Assembly (NCBI GenBank): GCA_016741915.1
Contig: JACVCS010000022.1
Location: 1-48,359, forward strand
DNA: 48,359 bases
Source of the DNA: Phycisphaerales bacterium
Lineage (GTDB): Bacteria; Planctomycetota; Phycisphaerae; Phycisphaerales; UBA1924
Reading direction: 5' to 3'
The position numbers and the translations under genes were made by a program. Positions 25,757-33,318 of the stretch are shown here, one piece after another (the first letter of the stretch is position 1; each line of letters begins with the position of its first letter). Under the pieces are notes generated by a model. The model was not told where the DNA came from. It was given only the letters and a program-made list of their open reading frames with translations, and did no database searches.

Positions 25757-28267
25757 ATGCACGCTCAGAACGGTTCTTCACATTCGCGGGATTCTTCGCT
25801 CGGGCGGTTCTTTGCGCGGGCGCTGGTGGCCTGTGTGGGGGCTTTGTCGCTGCACGGGGTGACGGTTGCGCAGCCGGTGGTGGTTGAGCAGTTGACGATC
25901 TCGACCCCCGGCGGGACGTGCCGGGCGTATCTGGCGACGGTGGATTTGCTGGACCCGCGGGTGTCGATCAAGGTGACGGGGGCGTTGCCCGAGACGCCTG
26001 TGCCGCCGGTCGGGGCGGATAGTCAGTTGCAGACGGTCCCGGCGTGGCGCACGGCGACGGGTGCGAAGGTGGCGATCAACGCGAACTTCTTCGCGACCCT
26101 CAGCGGCGGGTACAGCGACCTGGTCGGTCTGAGCGTCAGCGACGGCGTGGTCGTCTCGCCCGCCCGGCAGTTTGGCAGCGGGCTGCCCGACCCGGCGATT
26201 GTTTTCAATGCCGACCGCACCGCGCGGATCGACTACATCGCACCGGGGAACACCAGCGGCGTGCAGAACGCGGTGGCGGGTGTTGGCCCGAGCAACACCG
26301 ACACCGACGCGGGGACGCTGCTCATCACCGACGGCACCAACACGGGCGGCGGCGCTCGCGTCGATCCGAACAACCGCAACCCGCGCACCGTCGTGGGCGT
26401 CAATCGCGACGGCACGCGCCTGTACCTGTTCGTCGTCGACGGAAGGCAGACGGGCTGGAGCGTGGGGATGACCAACCCCGAAGTGGCGGACTACCTCATC
26501 AAGCGGAATGTCTGGCGCGCGATCAACCTCGATGGCGGCGGGTCGTCGTCGTTCGTCGCGGCGCTCGACAACGGCACCACGCTGCAGAACCGACCCAGCG
26601 ACTCGGGGAACGTCTTCCGCCCTGTGGCAAACCACCTGGGGATCATGGTCAACGGCACGCTGGCGGGCAGCGGTGAGCGGGCACGACGCATCATCCGCGG
26701 GGCGTGGCTTCGCCCACCCACCACGCTGAGCTCGCTCGAATCCACCGTGCAGACACTCGCGCAAAACGGCATCCGCGATCTCTTCATCGAAACGCTCTAC
26801 TGGGGGCAGGACACCGCGCAGACCGGCATCTTCCCCGCGCGCAGCTTCCCCAGCGTTCCGGGCGATTACCTCAAGCAGGCCATCGAAGTCTGCAATAAGT
26901 ACGGCGTGCGCACCCACGCGTGGTGCGAGACGGGCTACCTCGACTTCGGCACCACGCCCTCGGCTCTTTTGCAGGCCAACCCCGACTGGGTCGTGAAGAA
27001 CATTGATCCCGCCGCGAGCCCCGCGACGGGCGATCTGGCCAATCAGCGGTTCGTGAACCTGGGCAACCCGGGCGTGCGGTCGATCCTCAACTCGTACTTC
27101 GGCACGCTGGCGACACGCTATCACGGGCTGGAGGGAATCCAGGCGGATTACCACTTCTTCCCGCTGGAGGCCAGCAACACGGCGCCGTGGAGCTACGACA
27201 ACTGGGCGCGCTCGGCGTATCAGACGCAGTTCGGCGTTGACCCCGCGACGTTCGCGAATGTCAGCGGCTCGACGTACCACAGCAACTGGCTCTCGTGGAA
27301 CCGCGGCAACATCACCACCGCGCTGACGCAACTGCGTGACGCGGTGCGGAACGTTTCGCCCACGTCGATCGCGTTCAGTTGCGTGAGCTTCGCGGATTGG
27401 TCGAGCTCGATCCACCTGAGCAAGATGATCGATCTGCCGAGCTGGGGGAGCACGAACGCCGCGGACTTATACATGTTCATGGCGTACTTCTCGAGCACCA
27501 CGTCGATCGCGACGGACTGCGACCGCGCCATCGCGGCGGTCCCGGGCAAGCGGCTGGTGGTCGGGCTTGCGAACCTCACCAGCGGGACGCGCCCGACGGT
27601 GACGGACCAGCTCAACACGATCAAGAACAAGGGGCTTGAGGACTTCTCGTGGTTTGACGCGCCGACGTTCATCGCCAACACGAGCATGCTGACGATGCTG
27701 TCGGACTGGATCACGAATGTCGGTGCGAAGCAGATCGGCGATATCAATCTTGACGAGTGGGTGGACGTGCGCGATCGTGTGCTCTTCGATGCGTTGTACA
27801 CGGGGACGCCCATCACGCGGAACGCCGGGAACGCGCGGTACGACCTGAACAACGACAGCGTGATCGACGGGAAGGACTCGGTCGAACTCGATCGGCTGAT
27901 CAAGCGGTGGCGGTTCGGTGATGACGGGGTGGTGGATTTCCGTGATCTGTGGGCCCTGCGCGCGGCGTTTACGCAGGGGACGGGGTCGGTGCCGACGATT
28001 TTGAATCGGTGGGATCTCAACGGTGACGGAAAGGTCGATTCGCTGGATGAGGACATCCTGCGGGCGAACGCGACGGTGGATCTGACCTTCGCGTATGACG
28101 TGAACAACGACGGCGTGGTGAACATCGAGGACCTGGTGAGCTTCAGCCGGGCGGCGACGGATGTGAACAAGGACGGTTCCATCAACGTGGCGGACCAGGA
28201 AGCGCTGCGGGAGTTTTTAAGGCAGCAGGAGCCGCAGAAGATGCAGAACGGGAACCAGGGGCCGTGA
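25757..28267 (+). CDS. Secreted phosphodiester glycosidase + GHL10 + dockerin-like repeat protein
   Basis: An 836-aa exported multidomain protein. A signal peptide (VACVGALSLHGVTVAQ) is followed at about 40-310 by a NAGPA/phosphodiester glycosidase domain (PF09992): AINANFF, RTVVGVNRDGTRLYLFVVDG, AINLDGGGSSSFV. Roughly 315-660 is a GHL10 domain: IIRGAWLRPP, GIRDLFIETLYWG, THAWCETGYLDF. The C-terminus has several Asp-rich calcium-loop repeats of dockerin type (DLNNDSVIDGKD, DLNGDGKVDSLDED, DVNNDGVVNIED, DVNKDGSINVADQ). The architecture suggests removal of capping sugars plus glycan hydrolysis outside the cytoplasm, possibly on a scaffold. ATG 25757 has AGGGAG 9 bases upstream; upstream in-frame starts overlap the operator-like site. 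Confidence 0.9.
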   Translation: MHAQNGSSHSRDSSLGRFFARALVACVGALSLHGVTVAQPVVVEQLTISTPGGTCRAYLATVDLLDPRVSIKVTGALPETPVPPVGADSQLQTVPAWRTATGAKVAINANFFATLSGGYSDLVGLSVSDGVVVSPARQFGSGLPDPAIVFNADRTARIDYIAPGNTSGVQNAVAGVGPSNTDTDAGTLLITDGTNTGGGARVDPNNRNPRTVVGVNRDGTRLYLFVVDGRQTGWSVGMTNPEVADYLIKRNVWRAINLDGGGSSSFVAALDNGTTLQNRPSDSGNVFRPVANHLGIMVNGTLAGSGERARRIIRGAWLRPPTTLSSLESTVQTLAQNGIRDLFIETLYWGQDTAQTGIFPARSFPSVPGDYLKQAIEVCNKYGVRTHAWCETGYLDFGTTPSALLQANPDWVVKNIDPAASPATGDLANQRFVNLGNPGVRSILNSYFGTLATRYHGLEGIQADYHFFPLEASNTAPWSYDNWARSAYQTQFGVDPATFANVSGSTYHSNWLSWNRGNITTALTQLRDAVRNVSPTSIAFSCVSFADWSSSIHLSKMIDLPSWGSTNAADLYMFMAYFSSTTSIATDCDRAIAAVPGKRLVVGLANLTSGTRPTVTDQLNTIKNKGLEDFSWFDAPTFIANTSMLTMLSDWITNVGAKQIGDINLDEWVDVRDRVLFDALYTGTPITRNAGNARYDLNNDSVIDGKDSVELDRLIKRWRFGDDGVVDFRDLWALRAAFTQGTGSVPTILNRWDLNGDGKVDSLDEDILRANATVDLTFAYDVNNDGVVNIEDLVSFSRAATDVNKDGSINVADQEALREFLRQQEPQKMQNGNQGP

Positions 28268-28309
28268 GGCTTTGCGGGGGCGCGGGAGTTTGGGTGGGTA
28301 TGGTTGCGC

Positions 28310-29266
28310 ATGCGTCAGAACGCCCGGAACGGTTTGGTGCTCGGGTTGGATGTGGGCGGCACGTCGATCAAGGGCGTGTTTGGGGTTATGCGCGGGGGTG
28401 GCGGTGAGCACGAAAGTGTGGAGTGGGTCGTGCGGGCGCAGTCGGCGGCGTACACGAAGCCGACGGTTGAGCACGTGCGGGCGGCGCTGCGGGATTTGGC
28501 CGCGGAGTTGATGCATTCGAGGGATGGTGCGGAGCGTGTGGGGGCGGTGGGGTTGTGCGTGCCGGGGGTTGTGGAGCCGACGACGCAGCGGGTGAGCGCG
28601 AGTGTGAACATGCCGGGGCTCGTGGGTGTGTCGCTGCGCGAGTTGGCGGCGGAGGCGGTGGGCACGCGCGGGGTGGAGGAAGGGCTGAAGGTCAGCGTGG
28701 TCGGCGATGCGCTCGCGGCGGCTGAAGAGTGTGGGCGGATGCTGAAACTCGCGGAGCATGAGCGGCTCATGGCCGTTGCGTTGGGAACGGGCGTGGGGAT
28801 GGTCGTGCTTGATGGGCAGCAGCAACTGCTGGTGAACCCGGGGACGAGCGGGCACTTCGGGCAGATCGACGTGAGCCTCGATCGCGACGAGTCGAAAGTG
28901 CCTATTGGGCCCGATGGCGGGCGCGGCTCGCTCGAGGCGTACATCGGGCTGGCGGCGCTCAAGGCCCGATATGGCGAGGGGGAGCAGCTTCGCAGGGCTC
29001 TCGAACGAATCACGGTGGACGACGACCCGATCCGGGCGCTGGTGCGCGGGCTGCGGGTGGTTTTGGCGATCTACAAACCCCGGGTTGTGGCGCTGCTGGG
29101 CGGGGTGGGGACAGCGCTGGGCCAGGCGGCGGTAGCGAGGGAGTTGCAGGGGGCGGTTTCGAGAGATGTGTCGAGGGTGGTGCCGATGGACTGGCGGTTG
29201 GAGTTCGCGGCGGACGGTTTTTACTCGGCACGGGGTGCGGGAAATCGGGCGGCGCGGGGGATCTGA
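28310..29266 (+). CDS. ROK family sugar kinase-like protein
   Basis: A 318-aa ASKHA-fold protein. LGLDVGGTSIKG is the phosphate-1 ATP motif, VGLCVPGVVEP the second block, VVGDALAAAEE the catalytic Asp region, and ALGTGVGMVV the next phosphate motif. The ROK zinc signature (CxCGxxGCxE) is changed: after GTSGHFGQID the matching segment reads PIGPDGGRGSLEAY, with every Cys lost. It is probably a glucokinase or N-acyl-sugar kinase; specificity is open. It starts 42 bases after the secreted glycosidase gene, so the two may be cotranscribed. TTG 28304 is an alternative start. Confidence 0.85.
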   Translation: MRQNARNGLVLGLDVGGTSIKGVFGVMRGGGGEHESVEWVVRAQSAAYTKPTVEHVRAALRDLAAELMHSRDGAERVGAVGLCVPGVVEPTTQRVSASVNMPGLVGVSLRELAAEAVGTRGVEEGLKVSVVGDALAAAEECGRMLKLAEHERLMAVALGTGVGMVVLDGQQQLLVNPGTSGHFGQIDVSLDRDESKVPIGPDGGRGSLEAYIGLAALKARYGEGEQLRRALERITVDDDPIRALVRGLRVVLAIYKPRVVALLGGVGTALGQAAVARELQGAVSRDVSRVVPMDWRLEFAADGFYSARGAGNRAARGI

Positions 29267-29395
29267 GGGGTTTGTTTGAAACGCGGGCGTGCGGGGCGCG
29301 TGAAACTGGGAAACCGAGGGTTTACCCGAGGGTGCTGAGCCTTGGAATCAAGGAATCGGCGTTGGTGCGCAGAATTCGCTGGGCGCGGGAGCCGA

Positions 29396-29411
29396 TATGT
29401 TATAGAATTTC
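29396..29411 (+). promoter_or_regulatory. Putative operator E
   Basis: TATGTTATAGAATTTC shares TTATAGAA with sites C and D but little outside it. It lies about 100 bases upstream of the start at 29514, in an otherwise featureless 247-base gap. TATAGAAT could instead be a promoter box. Confidence 0.35.
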
Positions 29412-29513
29412 AACTCATCCGGGCGGCTGGCGAGTTCTCGCCGGCGCGGAGGAGGGCGGTTGCCCAGATCGAAAGTCATTTTGCAGCACACACGAGGAAC
29501 AGGAGAACAGAGT

Positions 29514-31376
29514 ATGAAGTCGACGACCAGGCTGATGGCGATGATGGCGGTTGCGGGCTGTACCTCGGCGCTGAGCGCCCAGACGGTGACGTTCCAGCTG
29601 CAGCGGGTGGAAAACTTCTTTGGTCTAGCGACCACGGGCACGGCCAGTGCGCCGAACAACTTCTTTGTTGGTCGGGCCGCGACGATCGAAGTCGGCGATG
29701 ACTCGAAGACGTGGTTCCTTGGTGGCGTGGGCAACGGCTCGTTCGCCGGTTCGACGTGGAACCAGGCGATCTGCAAGGTGACTTTCTCGAATCTTGACGG
29801 CGGCACGCGGACGTTCTGGGAGATCACCAGCTCGCGGCGCCCGACGGACGGCGCGACGCGTCTGAACGGTTACGGGTACATCTCGCTGTCGATGGACAAG
29901 ACGAACAAGCGGCTGCTGGCGTTTGCCGACGGCTTCGGGTCTTCGGACTGGGTGCAGTATGACACCACCCCGGCGGGGTATCCGATCCTGATCAACACGC
30001 TGTTTGACTTCCGCAAGACGGGCGGCGCGGCGTGGGACTTCGGTCCTCAGCCTTCGGCGGGGAATCCGGGGCTGCCGGCGTACATCAAGGATGCGTTGCC
30101 GCTGGTGACGACGCTGGACGGCGGGTATGCCGGTCCGCGTGCGTGCCCTCGGACGGTGCTGTACACCGAGACGCCGGTGGATCCGAACAACGTCCCGGGG
30201 AACCCGGACGGGTACCGCTACTTCTTCGGTCGCAACCCCTCGCCTTTGAGCGAGAACGGTCTGCCGCTGGGCGCGACGATCGTGCCGGCGGTGTATGACG
30301 CGAACTTCTTCGGCGTGTCGGCGAACACGACGAACTCGGCGTACCGCGACCACGACATCGACCCGGAGACGGGCCTGATGGTGGCGCGTGCGGACAACAC
30401 GCTGGTGGTTGCGCAGCGCGAAGCGAACAACATCACGCTGGAGACGAAGAAGTTCCGCATCGCGGACGCGCAGCTCCCGGTTGCGAACTTTATTCAGCAC
30501 CAGAACGTGAAGATCCTCAAGGGCACGCCGCACGGCGACCTGGTGATCCTGAACGATCGTCGGACGACGAACGCGGGGCAGAACCCCTTCTCGCAGTCGC
30601 AGGTTTTCAAGATTGTGCTGCCGGTGGATTCGAACACGCCGTTCGCTCGGCTGAACACGAGCTGGCAGAAGTATGACGCGGCGACGGCGGCGTATGTGCC
30701 CGCGACGTTCAACTCGGCTTCGACGGCGCTGGTGGACTATGCGTGGGTTCCGGCCGAGAAGCGTCTGCTGCTGCTGGACCGCGCGAACAACGGCGACGTG
30801 TACGTGTTCGACATGGTGGCAGTTGCGCCGTCGATCGGCACTCCGGTGGCGAACCAGTGCGCCGAGGTCGGCGGCACGGCGACCTTTACGGTTGCGGCGG
30901 GTGGCGACAAGGTTCGCTACCAGTGGTTCAAGGGCACGACGCTGCTGACTGGTCAGACGTCTTCGACGCTGACGCTGAGCAACGTTCAGGCGACGGACGC
31001 GGGCAGCTACAAGGTCCGCGTGGTGAACGCGCTGGGTTCGATCGAATCCTCGGCGAGCCTGCAGGTCGGCGGGTGCGGTGGCTCGGCGGGTTGCAACCCG
31101 GCGGACATCGCGTGCGACGATGGCACGCCGCTGGCGGCTGCGCCTGGGTGCACGAACAGCACCGCGGGCCCGAACGAGGGTGACTACAACGCGTTCTTCT
31201 CGGCCGACGGGTTCTTCTTCCAGGCCGGTCTGGGCGCGGGCGGCATCGGCGGCTCGTGCGACATTGCGTGCGATGACGGCACGCCGCTGAGCCAGGCTCC
31301 CGGGTGCACGAACAACGGCGTGAACGAAGGCGATTACAACTGCTTCTTCAACAACCTGTTCCTGCCGTGCATCTGA
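29514..31376 (+). CDS. Secreted propeller-like protein with Ig domain and Cys-rich C-terminal repeats
   Basis: A 620-aa exported protein. The signal peptide is MKSTTRLMAMMAVAGCTSALSAQ. Residues about 25-430 look propeller-like and share YRDHDIDPETGLM and KRLLLLDRANNGDVYVFD with the PEP-CTERM protein at 13394. Residues about 435-525 form an Ig-like domain (VRYQWFKGTTLLTG, ATDAGSYKVRVVN). The C-terminal 95 residues contain two copies of IACDDGTPL(x)nAPGCTN followed by NEGDYN(A/C)FF, a Cys/Asp motif that may be a dockerin-like or sorting module. AGGAG 8 bases upstream fixes ATG 29514. A strong terminator follows at 31468. Function unknown; surface location likely. Confidence 0.87.
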   Translation: MKSTTRLMAMMAVAGCTSALSAQTVTFQLQRVENFFGLATTGTASAPNNFFVGRAATIEVGDDSKTWFLGGVGNGSFAGSTWNQAICKVTFSNLDGGTRTFWEITSSRRPTDGATRLNGYGYISLSMDKTNKRLLAFADGFGSSDWVQYDTTPAGYPILINTLFDFRKTGGAAWDFGPQPSAGNPGLPAYIKDALPLVTTLDGGYAGPRACPRTVLYTETPVDPNNVPGNPDGYRYFFGRNPSPLSENGLPLGATIVPAVYDANFFGVSANTTNSAYRDHDIDPETGLMVARADNTLVVAQREANNITLETKKFRIADAQLPVANFIQHQNVKILKGTPHGDLVILNDRRTTNAGQNPFSQSQVFKIVLPVDSNTPFARLNTSWQKYDAATAAYVPATFNSASTALVDYAWVPAEKRLLLLDRANNGDVYVFDMVAVAPSIGTPVANQCAEVGGTATFTVAAGGDKVRYQWFKGTTLLTGQTSSTLTLSNVQATDAGSYKVRVVNALGSIESSASLQVGGCGGSAGCNPADIACDDGTPLAAAPGCTNSTAGPNEGDYNAFFSADGFFFQAGLGAGGIGGSCDIACDDGTPLSQAPGCTNNGVNEGDYNCFFNNLFLPCI

Positions 31377-31467
31377 TGCGGGAGGAAGGGTTGAGGGGAA
31401 AGGGCCGAGGGCCGAGGGTGAAGACCTGAAGCCATCGTCCGAAGTCCTGAGAATCTGAAAAGCACCG

Positions 31468-31498
31468 AGCCCCGGGCCGAATGGTCCGGGGCTTTTTC
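31468..31498 (+). terminator. Rho-independent terminator
   Basis: AGCCCCGGGCC-GAAT-GGTCCGGGGCT is an 11-bp stem with one G.T pair, followed by TTTTT. It lies about 90 bases after the Ig/propeller gene stop. Confidence 0.88.
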
Positions 31499-31554
31499 GT
31501 TGGTGGAGTGGTGGGTGCGGGCGGTGGTGTGTTCGTGGTCATACACTGGGCTCG

Positions 31555-32382
31555 ATGATGAGCGAAGACCTGATTCCGTTGGAGCCGCGGATGGTGGCGC
31601 CGAAACTGCCGGGCAAGGTGGTTCTGCGCGACACCGCGGACGATGCGATCGACGCGTTGGCGGCGGACATGCTCGTGCAGGCGATCCAGTGTTCGCGGCA
31701 GATCGGGGACTTTCAGGTTGCGTTGTCGGGCGGGTCGACGCCGCTGCCGCTGTATCGAAGGCTGATGTACGACCCGACGTATCGGCAACTGCCCTGGGGA
31801 CGGACGCACCTGTGGATGGTGGACGATCGGCGCGTGGCGATGGACGACGAGCGGTCGAACTATCGGCAGATCGAGGAACTGATCGTGCAGCACTCGGGGA
31901 TTCCGGTTGAGCAGGCGCACCCGATGGAGGTACTGGAGCCTGATGCCGACACGCGGTATGAGCGGCGGCTGCGCGAGGTGCTCAAGCGGCGCGGTGCGGG
32001 GCATGAGCGGCTGGACTTTGTGGTTCTGGGGATGGGGGGCGATGGGCACACGGCGTCGCTGTTCCCGCATTCGCCCGCGCTTTTGGCGGAGGCGAACCCG
32101 CCGCCGGGGTCGCGCGGGGCGTTGGTGCGGATCAATGCTGGGCCACGGGTTACGCCGCCGGACCGGGTAACGATGACGCTGGAGGCGATCAACGCGGCAC
32201 GGTTTGTGGCGGTTCTGGTGATCGGGGAGTCGAAGCGGAAGACGCTGGAGAAGGTTTCGGCGGCGTTTGTGGCGAACGGGGCGAGCGGGGAGTTGCCTGT
32301 GGAGGAACTGCCGATCCTTGGGGTGAGGCCGCGGGCGGGTGAACTGCGGTGGTACATGGATGCGGAGGCGTGCCCCCGATGA
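31555..32382 (+). CDS. pgl: 6-phosphogluconolactonase
   Basis: A 275-aa enzyme of the pentose phosphate pathway hydrolysing 6-phosphogluconolactone. Family motifs: VALSGGSTPLPLYRRL near residue 58, HLWMVDDRRVAMDDERSNYR, and VLGMGGDGHTASLFPHSP near 158. Length fits the DevB/Pgl family. Its stop overlaps the start of the pseudouridine synthase gene (ATGA), so the two are coupled. A Met one codon later (31558) could also serve as the start. Confidence 0.95.
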   Translation: MMSEDLIPLEPRMVAPKLPGKVVLRDTADDAIDALAADMLVQAIQCSRQIGDFQVALSGGSTPLPLYRRLMYDPTYRQLPWGRTHLWMVDDRRVAMDDERSNYRQIEELIVQHSGIPVEQAHPMEVLEPDADTRYERRLREVLKRRGAGHERLDFVVLGMGGDGHTASLFPHSPALLAEANPPPGSRGALVRINAGPRVTPPDRVTMTLEAINAARFVAVLVIGESKRKTLEKVSAAFVANGASGELPVEELPILGVRPRAGELRWYMDAEACPR

Positions 32383-33197
32383 GCACGTTTTCTGTCCAGC
32401 CGAACGAGCGGGTGACGTACGCGATCGAGTATGAGGACGAGGCGGTGGTGGTTGTGAACAAGCGGTCGGGGCTGGCGACGCAGCCGGGGCTTGGGCACGA
32501 GGGGGACACGGTTTTGAACGGCTTGTTTGCGCGGCACGGCACGCGCTTGCAGCAGCTTGGCGCGGCGCGGGACTTTGGTTTGCTGCACCGGCTGGATAAG
32601 GCGACCAGCGGGCTGCTGGTGGTGGCGCTGACGCGAGCGGCGTATGACGGGCTGCGCGAGCAGTTTGAGAATCGCAAGATCGGGAAGTTCTATTGGGCGG
32701 TGTGCTCGCGGGCGCCGAAGAAGCCGGTGGGGATGATCAATCGCCCGCTGCTGGAGGTTGAACCCAAGGCGGGCTCGTATGGCGAGAAGAAGACGGCGAA
32801 GATCTCACCCAAAGGCAAGGCGGCGGTGACGGCGTACCGCGTGCTGAGCGAGAACCCGCGGACGGGAGCGGTGGTTGAGGCGAAGCCGCTGACGGGAAGG
32901 CTGCACCAGGTGCGCGTGCATCTGGAGTCGATCGGCTGCCCGATCTTCGGCGATTCGATCTATGCGCCCACGGGCGTTGCGCGGGTGGCCTCGCGGCTGG
33001 CGCTGCACTCGCACCGGCTGGTCTTCACGCACCCGATCAGCGGCGAGCGGATGGATATCCGCGCGGGGTGCCCGCGGGATCTGAAGACGCTGTTGTCGAA
33101 GCTGGATCTGCCGCGGCCGGATGTGCGAGTCGAGGGGAAAGACGAAGAATCTCACAAAGAGGTCGCAGAGGACGCAGAGGGTGGGGAAGAGGATTGA
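32379..33197 (+). CDS. RluA-family RNA pseudouridine synthase
   Basis: A 272-aa enzyme that isomerises uridine in rRNA or tRNA. LLHRLDKATSGLLVVAL holds the catalytic Asp of the HRLDxxTSG motif; KPLTGRLHQVRVHLESIG and CPIFGDSIY are the other conserved blocks. No S4 domain is seen at the N-terminus. The start overlaps the pgl stop. The last 18 residues (ESHKEVAEDAEGGEED and neighbours) are encoded by a dispersed CACAAAGAG/CGCAGAGG repeat, so the real ancestral C-terminus was probably near VRVEGKD. The exact modified site is unknown. Confidence 0.94.
   Translation: MSTFSVQPNERVTYAIEYEDEAVVVVNKRSGLATQPGLGHEGDTVLNGLFARHGTRLQQLGAARDFGLLHRLDKATSGLLVVALTRAAYDGLREQFENRKIGKFYWAVCSRAPKKPVGMINRPLLEVEPKAGSYGEKKTAKISPKGKAAVTAYRVLSENPRTGAVVEAKPLTGRLHQVRVHLESIGCPIFGDSIYAPTGVARVASRLALHSHRLVFTHPISGERMDIRAGCPRDLKTLLSKLDLPRPDVRVEGKDEESHKEVAEDAEGGEED
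33151..33181 (+). repeat. CGCAGAGG-type repeat inside 3' end of RluA-family gene
   Basis: CTCACAAAGAGGTCGCAGAG followed by GACGCAGAGGG. A near-identical unit on the opposite strand ends the panB gene (47211-47245). Here it is in frame and encodes SHKEVAEDAEG. Confidence 0.75.
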
Positions 33198-33285
33198 GGG
33201 GTGCTCGCGTGGGGGCTAAGGGGATTGGGTCCGGCGATTCACTCTTGTCTGATTGTGTGAAAGGGGAGTTTGACGCGGTTGTACG

Positions 33286-33310
33286 CACGGCTCTGGAGAG
33301 CCGTGCCACC
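33286..33310. repeat. Palindromic intergenic repeat, copy 4 (inverted)
   Basis: CACGGCTCTGGAGAGCCGTG followed by CCACC, the same unit as at 10806 in reverse orientation. It sits between convergent genes (RluA family and hemW). Confidence 0.85.
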
Positions 33311-33318
33311 TGAAGTCA

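Noticed and set aside
25778-27415. 545-codon open frame on the minus strand within the secreted glycosidase gene
   Set aside because: Low-information Arg/Val/Ala sequence; the plus strand has signal peptide, glycosidase and GHL10 motifs.
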